Below are positions 1 through 4,649 of a stretch of 5,713 nucleotides of DNA, in pieces. Origin of the DNA: an uncultured Clostridia bacterium (GTDB lineage: Bacteria; Bacillota; Clostridia; Oscillospirales; Oscillospiraceae); NCBI GenBank assembly GCA_947176425.1, contig CAMWQV010000162.1, positions 1-5,713 of the forward strand. Direction: 5' to 3'. Positions within the stretch are counted from its first letter, which is position 1. Every line of letters starts with the position of its first letter. Under the pieces are notes generated by a model. It was given only the letters and a program-made list of their open reading frames with translations, had not been told where the DNA came from and made no database searches. The translations under genes and the position numbers were made by a program.

Positions 1-1
1 G

Positions 2-133
2 GACGACTATGGACCAAAGCCGAAGCAGGGCAAGCGAATCGTAATAGATCGGAAGCGGGTCTACAGTATCAGGAAGTGTGACGACGAGGGTGGCGTCTAT
101 CGTATGACGCTGGAAAGGGTAAGGCAAAGCTGA
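2..133 (+). CDS. C-terminal end of an upstream phage gene, probably head-tail connector/joining protein (5' truncated)
   Basis: The frame starting at base 2 is open from the window edge to TGA at 131-133, giving 43 visible residues that include RIVIDRKRVYSIRKCDDEGG and YRMTLERV. This short beta-rich tail (a strand such as RIVIDRKRVYSI, a turn with acidic residues and glycine, then YRMTLERV) resembles the C-terminus of small head-tail joining/attachment proteins that precede the neck and tail genes in Mu- and lambda-like operons. That assignment is inference from fold-like pattern and gene order; the N-terminus is missing. Its stop overlaps the next start as TGATG, a typical translational-coupling arrangement. 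That the frame is real coding sequence is more certain than its function. Confidence 0.55.
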   Translation, partial: DDYGPKPKQGKRIVIDRKRVYSIRKCDDEGGVYRMTLERVRQS

Positions 134-837
134 TGGCGTCAGTCAACACAGCGGTTCATGCGAAACTGGAGGGCCAGAACATCACCATTGAGATAGACGG
201 TCTGGACACCGTAGCGCGGACGCTGGGGGATCTGCAAGGCAGGTCTCCGGCGGCGGTAAAGGTTGCAGTCAACCAGACGGCACGGCAGGCCCGCAAGCTG
301 ATGATTGCGGCGGCAAAGGCTCGCTACACAGTGAATGCCGCCGGTCAAAAGCATCTGAACGATTTGAAGCAGAAGAAGAAAGCCAGTGACAAAGATTTGA
401 CGGCTACACTATTTATCTCCAAAATGCGAAATGACTTGGGATATTTTGAGAACAACCCGACCCAGGCATATACCGGCGGAGACGTTTTCCGGCACTCTCC
501 CAGTTTCTACAAAGCCCGCGTGCTTGCCAGCTCTCCCCTGAAGCCGCTGCCGGGCAAAGGCAATTTGAGCAAGGGCTTTTTGATGAAATTTCAAAGCGGC
601 CATATCGGTATGGTCCAGCGTGTTATTGGCTCCGCATCCAAGAACACAAGAACAGCGCGGGGCCGTCCAAGGTGGCAAAACGAACATGGCAAGGTTGAAA
701 AGCTGCAAACGATGGGAGCGCCCAGCGCGGCGGCTATGCATGCGCAAGTATGGCTGGAGATACAGGACGATGTAGAGTTGTATTTAATGGATCGCATCCA
801 AGACCGGGTGAACTGGATCATAGCGCGGTACAGATAA
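133..837 (+). CDS. Minor tail protein Z-like (gpZ family) neck/tail-completion protein
   Basis: This 234-residue basic protein resembles the prophage minor tail protein Z family (lambda gpZ-like), whose members act at the tail-head interface and are needed for a functional tail to join the capsid. Visible features are an N-terminal strand with IEIDGLD (about 19-25), a long amphipathic helix rich in Ala, Arg and Lys (about 40-65), a central region with KARVLASSPLKPLPGKG (about 127-143), and FLMKFQSGHIGMVQRV (about 149-164). EKLQTMGAPS (about 189-198), a motif common near the end of this family, and a C-terminal helix ending NWIIARYR follow. The ATG at 133 overlaps the upstream TGA (TGATG), and TAAGG at 120-124 lies 8 bases upstream, so this start is well supported. 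The family assignment rests on recalled family pattern rather than alignment; an HK97 gp10-like neck protein is the main alternative. Confidence 0.75.
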   Translation: MASVNTAVHAKLEGQNITIEIDGLDTVARTLGDLQGRSPAAVKVAVNQTARQARKLMIAAAKARYTVNAAGQKHLNDLKQKKKASDKDLTATLFISKMRNDLGYFENNPTQAYTGGDVFRHSPSFYKARVLASSPLKPLPGKGNLSKGFLMKFQSGHIGMVQRVIGSASKNTRTARGRPRWQNEHGKVEKLQTMGAPSAAAMHAQVWLEIQDDVELYLMDRIQDRVNWIIARYR

Positions 838-849
838 TGGAGTAAAGCG

Positions 850-1377
850 ATGACAAACTATATAAATGCAGTGGAGCAGTCCGGCATCGGAAGGACGCCG
901 CAGCTATGCCAGGACGCGCTGATAGAAATGCTGGAAGAACTGTTCGAGGGAAGAAAGTTCATCGGGCAGGAAGGGCGAAAACCGTTGAAAATTTTCCGGC
1001 AGGATATTGACATACCGAAGGACAACGACGAGGACGTGGACTTTGATTGTTCGGCAGCGCCGTACATCAAGGTAACTATGACTGGCGGAGAGATCCCAGA
1101 CGATGACAGCCCGCAGTTGGTCGAGTTCAGTTTGACCATCTGCGCATACGATACCGGAACCAAACATGAAGGATTTCGGGACGTGGCAAACATTAAAGAA
1201 GATATTATACAGCGCGTATGTACGCGTCCCTATTTTGGGGGCGCGTTTACTATCCTCAAACCCATTGCGTGGGCAATCCAGCAGGACACTTCGCCGCCAT
1301 ACTATTTCGCAGCGTGCGTCCTCACCTGCACAGCTCCCGCACTGACACAAGACACTGAATTGAAAGGAATGTTGTGA
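850..1377 (+). CDS. Probable tail terminator / tail completion protein
   Basis: A 175-residue protein of the size expected for a tail terminator or neck protein in this slot. It begins with a helical stretch (CQDALIEMLEELFEG, about 20-34), has a beta strand PYIKVTMTGGEI (71-82), then a strand FSLTICAYDTG (93-103) followed by a helix GFRDVANIKEDIIQRV (108-123), and ends with a strand around SPPYYFAACVLTCTAP (148-163). The order strand, helix of the form 'DVxNIxExI', and a late aromatic PYYF strand is reminiscent of tail terminators (lambda gpU / Mu gp37-type), which form the ring that caps the tail tube at its head end. The function is inferred from this pattern and from position between the gpZ-like gene and the sheath. 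TGGAG at 838-842 serves the ATG at 850, and the stop overlaps the next start by four bases (GTGA). Confidence 0.6.
   Translation: MTNYINAVEQSGIGRTPQLCQDALIEMLEELFEGRKFIGQEGRKPLKIFRQDIDIPKDNDEDVDFDCSAAPYIKVTMTGGEIPDDDSPQLVEFSLTICAYDTGTKHEGFRDVANIKEDIIQRVCTRPYFGGAFTILKPIAWAIQQDTSPPYYFAACVLTCTAPALTQDTELKGML
1363..1368 (+). promoter_or_regulatory. Ribosome binding site with two candidate starts downstream
   Basis: AAAGGA lies 5 bases before GTG 1374 and 11 bases before ATG 1380, both in the same frame (GTG ATT ATG). The GTG gives the four-base overlap with the preceding stop and tight spacing. The ATG is the stronger codon but has longer spacing. The two choices differ by only two residues, and the sequence alone does not decide between them. 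Confidence 0.5.
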
Positions 1378-1787
1378 TTATGGCAGCGAAAAAGAAGAAT
1401 CAGACAAAGGCGGAGCAGATCGCCGAGGAACAGAAGCAGGAAGACATAACCCCGGAGGCAGAGCAGGCCGATGAGAAGAAAACTCCCGTCGAGGAGCTGG
1501 AGCAGGCTGACGAGGAGGAAACTCCCATCAAGGAGCCGGAGTCGGACGAATTTGTCAATATCCCCAATCCGTGCGTGTACTGTGGGCCGAGCGTGCGCGG
1601 CGTAGCGCGGCAGTACACAACGTACATGGGCGGAATCCCTGAACCGCTGAAAGAGTTTATCCGGGAGCATCCCACAGTACGCGGGCTGATCGTCTCTACA
1701 GCGCAGTTTGCCAGCGTCAGAAAGCGTCTGGAAACTCCCGGCACGGCGGAAGCAATCGTGTACAAGAAAGTCAAATCTGAACTGTAA
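1374..1787 (+). CDS. Small phage protein of unknown function with acidic repeated N-terminus, Mu gp38 position
   Basis: A 137-residue protein (135 if ATG 1380 is used) in two parts. Residues 1-57 are low-complexity and strongly charged: first Lys-rich (AAKKKNQTKAEQ), then Glu-rich, with a 13-residue imperfect tandem repeat AEQADEKKTPVEE / LEQADEEETPIKE at 29-54. This part is probably disordered. Residues 58-137 look like the folded domain: NIPNPCVYCGPSVRGVARQY, a GGIPEPLKEFIREHP segment, and a terminal helix/strand ending AIVYKKVKSEL. I recognise this type as a protein often found just before the sheath or tube gene in Bacillota prophages but do not know its role. Mu has the small gp38 (DUF2635) in the same slot; homology is not shown. 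It is coupled to the upstream gene by a GTGA overlap and followed after 18 bases by the sheath gene. Confidence 0.8.
   Translation: MIMAAKKKNQTKAEQIAEEQKQEDITPEAEQADEKKTPVEELEQADEEETPIKEPESDEFVNIPNPCVYCGPSVRGVARQYTTYMGGIPEPLKEFIREHPTVRGLIVSTAQFASVRKRLETPGTAEAIVYKKVKSEL
1458..1535 (+). repeat. 39-bp imperfect tandem repeat, two copies, in frame
   Basis: Copies at 1458-1496 and 1497-1535 match at 30 of 39 bases by eye, and the core GAGCAGGCYGAYGAG...AAACTCCC is the best conserved part. The unit is 13 codons, so copy number can change without breaking the frame. It encodes the acidic, Pro-containing linker of the small protein upstream of the sheath gene. Confidence 0.85.
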
Positions 1788-1805
1788 CAGGAGGGCAAAC
1801 AGGCT

Positions 1806-3239
1806 ATGGCATACAAACGTGGCGTATACGTCCAGGAACAGGCAACCAGACTGACTGCGCCTGTTCTTGGGACGGCTGGGCTGCAGGTCATTATCGGCAC
1901 AGCCCCGGTGAATATGTTGGAGGACCCGGCGGCGGCAGTCAACAAGCCGCTGCTGGTGCAGAGCTACCCGGAAGCCGTGGGAGCTGTTGGGTACAGCAGT
2001 GACTTTGCCGCCTATACGCTTTGCGAAAGCATCAGCGTCAATTTCCAGATTGTCAATACCGGTCCGTTGGTGCTTATCAATGTACTGGACCCTGCAAAGC
2101 ACAGCGCCGATATTGAGAAAACAGAGCTGGAAGTAACTGATGGCGTGGCGCATCTGGAGATTGCCGGAGTTCTCCCTGCTACGCTGAAAATAATGGACGG
2201 AGAAAAGGAACTGGAAAAGGATGTGGACTACGCAACCCTTTTCAACGACGACGGTACACTGACTATTGCGTTGACCGGCGGCGCGTCTGCGCTGACTGTG
2301 AGCGGGAAATATCTGGACCCCAAGCTGGTAACGCCCAGCGACATCATCGGCGGCGTAGATGTAAACACAGGAAAAGAAACCGGCATGGAGGTTATCCGGC
2401 AGATTTATCCCAAACTGACTATGACGCCCGGAATCCTGCTTGCGCCGCGTTTCAGCGCGAATCCCAATGTAGCGGCTGCGCTGCAAGCTAAAACCAAGGA
2501 CATCAACGGCGTTTTCAAAGCTGTTGCCGTTATCGACATCGACAGCACGGCGGAGGGCGCAACCAAGTACACTGACGTGAAGGAACAGAAGGAAAAGCAG
2601 GCTGTGACCGACCCCAATGCATATGCGGTGTGGGGCTACGGAAAACTGGGCGATGTGGTGTACAGCGGGTCCTCCCTTGCCGCTTCTCTGACCGCCTACA
2701 CCGACGCGGTGAACGGCGACACGCCCAACGTCAGTCCCAGCAACAAAACCATCTCCATCGGCGCAGTCTGTCTCGCGGATGGTACGGAAATCATGCTGGA
2801 CCAGACACAGGCAAACACTGTCAGCGGCTTTGGTGTGGCAACCTTCCTCAACATGAACGGCTTCCGCCTGTGGGGAAACAATACCGCCTGCTATCCGGGC
2901 AACTCCGACCCGAAGGACCGCTGGTTTTCTGTGCGGCGCTTCTTCTGCTGGACGGCCAACACCTTCATTTTGGCCTATTTCCAGGAGGTGGACAACCCAG
3001 CCAACCCCCGATTGATTGAGGCCATTGTGGACAGCGAGAATGTGCGCGGCAACAGCTTTGTTGCAAGGGACATCTGCGCCAGATACGAAATCACGTTCAA
3101 CGAGGACGAGAACCCGACCACTGACCTCCTGAATGGGAAGATTACCTTCCACCAGTATTTGACGCCCTACCTCCCAGCGGAGGATATTGAAAATATCCTG
3201 GAGTTTGACCCGGACGCTTTAAGCAGGCTGTTCAGCTAA
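1806..3239 (+). CDS. Phage tail sheath protein (contractile tail)
   Basis: At 477 residues this matches the length of Mu gpL-type sheaths (about 400-500). The sheath surrounds the tail tube and contracts to drive it through the host envelope. The N-terminus MAYKRGVYVQEQATRL is the exposed strand that links sheath subunits in this family. Residues about 106-170 are a beta-rich, variable insertion (VTDGVAHLEI, ATLKIMDGEKEL, NDDGTLTIALTGG). The conserved core follows, with GFGVATFLNMNGFRLWGN (341-358), ACYPGNSDPKDRWFSVRRFF (361-380) and NTFILAYFQEVDNP (385-398). The C-terminal domain runs to YLTPYLPAEDIENILEFDP (451-469). The start is supported by CAGGAGGG at 1788-1795, ten bases before the ATG, and the tube gene follows after 16 bases. 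No truncation or missing domain is apparent, and confidence in the family is high. Confidence 0.95.
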   Translation: MAYKRGVYVQEQATRLTAPVLGTAGLQVIIGTAPVNMLEDPAAAVNKPLLVQSYPEAVGAVGYSSDFAAYTLCESISVNFQIVNTGPLVLINVLDPAKHSADIEKTELEVTDGVAHLEIAGVLPATLKIMDGEKELEKDVDYATLFNDDGTLTIALTGGASALTVSGKYLDPKLVTPSDIIGGVDVNTGKETGMEVIRQIYPKLTMTPGILLAPRFSANPNVAAALQAKTKDINGVFKAVAVIDIDSTAEGATKYTDVKEQKEKQAVTDPNAYAVWGYGKLGDVVYSGSSLAASLTAYTDAVNGDTPNVSPSNKTISIGAVCLADGTEIMLDQTQANTVSGFGVATFLNMNGFRLWGNNTACYPGNSDPKDRWFSVRRFFCWTANTFILAYFQEVDNPANPRLIEAIVDSENVRGNSFVARDICARYEITFNEDENPTTDLLNGKITFHQYLTPYLPAEDIENILEFDPDALSRLFS

Positions 3240-3255
3240 AGGAGGGAGCAGACTA

Positions 3256-3786
3256 ATGATTAGCGACAACTACATCCCGGAGAAAATTAACGAATATAAC
3301 GCCTATCTGGACGGCGTAAAAATGATTGGTGTTGCCGCCTCTCATACGCTGCCGGAGGTCAATATGCAGACCAGCACCGTGTCCGGCATGGGCGTCAACG
3401 GAGAGATCGACAGCCCAACCTTGGGCCAGTTCGAGAGCATGGAACAGGAAATCCAGTTCAACACCCTGTACAGTTCGGCGGTAAACGCGCTTAACCCGCT
3501 GAACGCCGTAAACCTGACCTTCCGTGCCGCGCAGCAGGTGATGGATAAAAGCACCGGCGGAGGCTATGCCTTTAAGAGCCTGCGCATCGTGGAGATGGGC
3601 CGGGTCAAGAAGGTCAAGCTGGGGAAAATCGAGAAAAGCAACAGCATGGAGGCCATTGTCACTTTGGAGCTGACGTACATCTTGGTCGAGGTGGACGGCG
3701 AAGTGATTATGGAAATCGACAAGCTGAATCAAGTCTACAACATCAACGGCGTCGATATGCTGGCGGAAGTGCGCGGCATGACCTGA
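3256..3786 (+). CDS. Phage major tail tube protein (P2 FII / Mu gpM family)
   Basis: A 176-residue protein typical of FII-type tube subunits, which stack as hexameric rings inside the sheath to form the DNA channel. Recognisable features are the N-terminal segment IPEKINEYNAYLDG (7-20), MIGVAASHTLPEV (23-35), and the loop MGVNGEIDSPTLGQFESMEQ (45-64), which is characteristic of the family. Later segments are GRVKKVKLGKIEKSNSMEA (115-133, basic) and a late strand VTLELTYILVEVDGEVIMEID (135-155). The stretch around DKLNQVYNINGVDML near the C-terminus is also common in these proteins. The GGAGGG site at 3241-3246 sits nine bases before the ATG. It is followed by the only substantial intergenic gap in the window, which holds a stem-loop that may set expression relative to the downstream assembly genes. 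Confidence 0.93.
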   Translation: MISDNYIPEKINEYNAYLDGVKMIGVAASHTLPEVNMQTSTVSGMGVNGEIDSPTLGQFESMEQEIQFNTLYSSAVNALNPLNAVNLTFRAAQQVMDKSTGGGYAFKSLRIVEMGRVKKVKLGKIEKSNSMEAIVTLELTYILVEVDGEVIMEIDKLNQVYNINGVDMLAEVRGMT

Positions 3787-3806
3787 CGGAATCAACTATA
3801 AAATCA

Positions 3807-3836
3807 GCCTGCCCCGGATTTTGTACTGGGGCAGGC
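3807..3836 (+). terminator. GC-rich stem-loop between tube and chaperone genes; candidate attenuator or weak terminator
   Basis: GCCTGCCCC (3807-3815) and GGGGCAGGC (3828-3836) are perfect reverse complements. The stem can be extended inward by a G-U and a G-C pair, leaving an eight-base loop. It lies in the 72-base gap after the tail tube stop. On the + strand the stem is followed by ATAATTGG rather than a T-run, so it is not a canonical intrinsic terminator. Partial attenuation or 3'-end protection of the sheath/tube message are both reasonable. On the - strand the sequence after the stem is TGATTTTATAG, which is somewhat T-rich. The structure is seen directly; its role is inference. Confidence 0.5.
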
Positions 3837-3842
3837 ATAATT

Positions 3843-3850
3843 GGAAGGAG
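3843..3850 (+). promoter_or_regulatory. Ribosome binding site fixing the chaperone start at ATG 3859
   Basis: GGAAGGAG ends eight bases before ATG 3859. The reading frame extends back to a TTG at 3841, but that codon would overlap the Shine-Dalgarno sequence itself and has no site of its own, so the six extra codons should not be counted as protein. Confidence 0.85.
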
Positions 3851-3858
3851 ACATCACC

Positions 3859-4500
3859 ATGTCAGAAGAAATCAAAACCGTAGAAACCGCACAGGAAGAA
3901 GAGCGGGCGCATATTATCACGCTGAAAAAGCCGTACACATTCGAGCGGCAGGAGTATACAGAAATTGACCTGAGCGGTTTGGATAACCTGACAATCAGGG
4001 ATGCTATCGACGCGCAGAAGAAACTGTTCAACCAAAACGAGGTTGCAACTTCTCTGCTGTGTGAAACGACCACGGCGTTTGCAATGGAAATCGCGGCCAG
4101 GGCCAGCGGACTGCCCATTGAGTTTTTCAAACTGATGCCGCGCCGTGCAGGAAAGCAGGTCCAAGCCGAAGTGGTGGGATATATCAACACCAGAAGCAAG
4201 GAAAAGGGCGCAGGCAACAGCACAATGCAGCTGGAAAAGCCCTATTACTTCAACGGGGAGCAGTTTACGGAGTTCGATCTTTCTCCTATTGCCGACATGA
4301 GCGTGCTGAACGAAAGCGCGGCGGAAAACATCATGGCGCGGGAGGGCTTTATTATCACGGAAAACACCTTCAATTACCTGTACGCCTGTATAATCGCCAG
4401 CATGGCGGTAAATAAGCCGAGAGAGCTTTTTACCGGTCTTCCCCTGTATGAACTGCTGAAGCTGAAAGATGCGGTCAAAGACGCGGATTTTTTCGAGTAA
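3859..4500 (+). CDS. Tail assembly chaperone, zero-frame (short) product, with duplicated domain
   Basis: A 213-residue protein in the slot between tube and tape measure genes, where contractile-tail phages carry the chaperone (Mu gp41 / P2 gpE type). These proteins bind the tape measure protein and help tube subunits polymerise on it, and are absent from the finished virion. The sequence reads as two copies of one domain. Residues 20-109 begin ITLKKPYTFERQEYTEIDLS and residues 123-212 begin MQLEKPYYFNGEQFTEFDLS. The first 18 aligned positions from the Leu share 10 identities, and each copy continues with helices and a Pro-containing segment (GLPIEFFKLMP; NKPRELFTGLP). A short linker (NTRSKEKGAGNST) joins them. 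Single-copy members of the family are about 100 residues, so this is roughly double length. The gene ends ADFFE, with a slippery site at the last codons. The family call rests on the motif KPYxFxxxxYTEIDLS and gene order. Confidence 0.85.
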   Translation: MSEEIKTVETAQEEERAHIITLKKPYTFERQEYTEIDLSGLDNLTIRDAIDAQKKLFNQNEVATSLLCETTTAFAMEIAARASGLPIEFFKLMPRRAGKQVQAEVVGYINTRSKEKGAGNSTMQLEKPYYFNGEQFTEFDLSPIADMSVLNESAAENIMAREGFIITENTFNYLYACIIASMAVNKPRELFTGLPLYELLKLKDAVKDADFFE

Positions 4501-4649
4501 AAGGCGGCGCAAAGGCACTGCGTAAAGCGGCAATCCGACTGGCCTCCGCTACAGGAGGCGACCCGTTTCCGTATATGAAATTACCCGCAAGGGACTTTGT
4601 GGAGTTGTATAACGAGGTGGCGAAAGAATGGCGGGCAGCAAAACATTAG
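3859..4649 (+). CDS. Tail assembly chaperone, predicted -1 frameshift (long) product
   Basis: A -1 slip at T TTT TTC joins 3859-4494 to 4494-4649, with base 4494 read twice. The product is 212 chaperone residues plus a 51-residue extension beginning RVKGGAKALRKAAIRLASAT and ending at TAG 4647-4649. The extension contains PFPYMKLPARDFVELYNEV, then AKEWRAAKH, a compact helical segment like the extensions of P2 E', lambda T and Mu-type chaperones. Its frame is open only from 4452 (TGA at 4449-4451) and has no plausible start. The only ATG (4575) is 16 bases after the GGAGG at 4554-4558 and would give 24 residues. In well-studied phages the long form binds the tape measure while the repeated domain contacts tube protein, and the ratio of the two forms matters. 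The shift itself is predicted, not shown, but site, frame, gene order and coding character all agree. Confidence 0.82.
3916..4494 (+). repeat. Internal domain duplication within the chaperone gene
   Basis: Copy one covers about 3916-4185 and copy two about 4225-4494, with an offset of 309 bases (103 codons). Similarity is clear at protein level near the start of each copy (L-K/E-KPY-x-F...T-E-x-DLS) and weak but consistent afterwards. At DNA level the copies have diverged, so the duplication is not recent. Confidence 0.7.
4488..4494 (+). promoter_or_regulatory. Programmed -1 ribosomal frameshift slippery heptamer T TTT TTC
   Basis: In the zero frame the codons are GAT TTT TTC GAG TAA. The final T of GAT plus TTT TTC forms the X_XXY_YYZ heptamer in the correct phase for a -1 slip, and both tRNAs can re-pair with TTT after slipping. 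The zero-frame stop is two codons downstream. Phage P2 is known to use a closely similar T-run heptamer in its gene E. I see no strong stem at the canonical 5-9 base distance and no obvious upstream Shine-Dalgarno stimulator. Confidence 0.85.
4542..4559 (+). other. Small hairpin GCCTCC / GGAGGC downstream of the frameshift site
   Basis: A perfect six-base stem (4542-4547 with 4554-4559) with loop GCTACA begins 47 bases after the slippery heptamer and buries a GGAGG Shine-Dalgarno-like sequence. An alternative pairing of AGCGG (4526-4530) with CCGCT (4546-4550) would compete with it. It may stimulate frameshifting at a distance or simply mask a spurious ribosome site; chance is also possible. 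Confidence 0.35.

Noticed and set aside
2630..3019. A 129-codon + strand frame inside the sheath gene
   Set aside because: It overlaps the most conserved part of the sheath in another frame, its product is rich in Arg, Gln and His without recognisable pattern, and no ribosome site precedes it.
1302..3152. A 616-codon open frame on the - strand spanning three + strand genes
   Set aside because: It is antisense to the sheath gene and its neighbours, which have strong family features and ribosome sites. Its translation is Arg/His/Leu-rich without domain pattern and even mirrors the acidic repeat of the + strand gene, so it is a codon-bias shadow.
3253..3795. A 180-codon - strand frame opposite the tube gene
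   Set aside because: It is almost exactly complementary to the well-supported tube gene and has no plausible protein features.
3797..3804. TATAAAAT as a -10 promoter element before the chaperone gene
   Set aside because: No TTGACA-like element lies at about 17 bases upstream; CTGACG at 3783-3788 is too close. The stretch is better explained as AT-rich sequence flanking the stem-loop.
3841..3858. TTG at 3841 as the chaperone start
   Set aside because: The codon overlaps the GGAAGGAG ribosome site serving ATG 3859 and would add residues encoded by the site itself.
4575..4649. Independent small gene starting at ATG 4575
   Set aside because: It would encode only 24 residues, the nearest GGAGG is 16 bases away and sequestered in a hairpin, and the open frame extends upstream through the slippery site, favouring the frameshift explanation.
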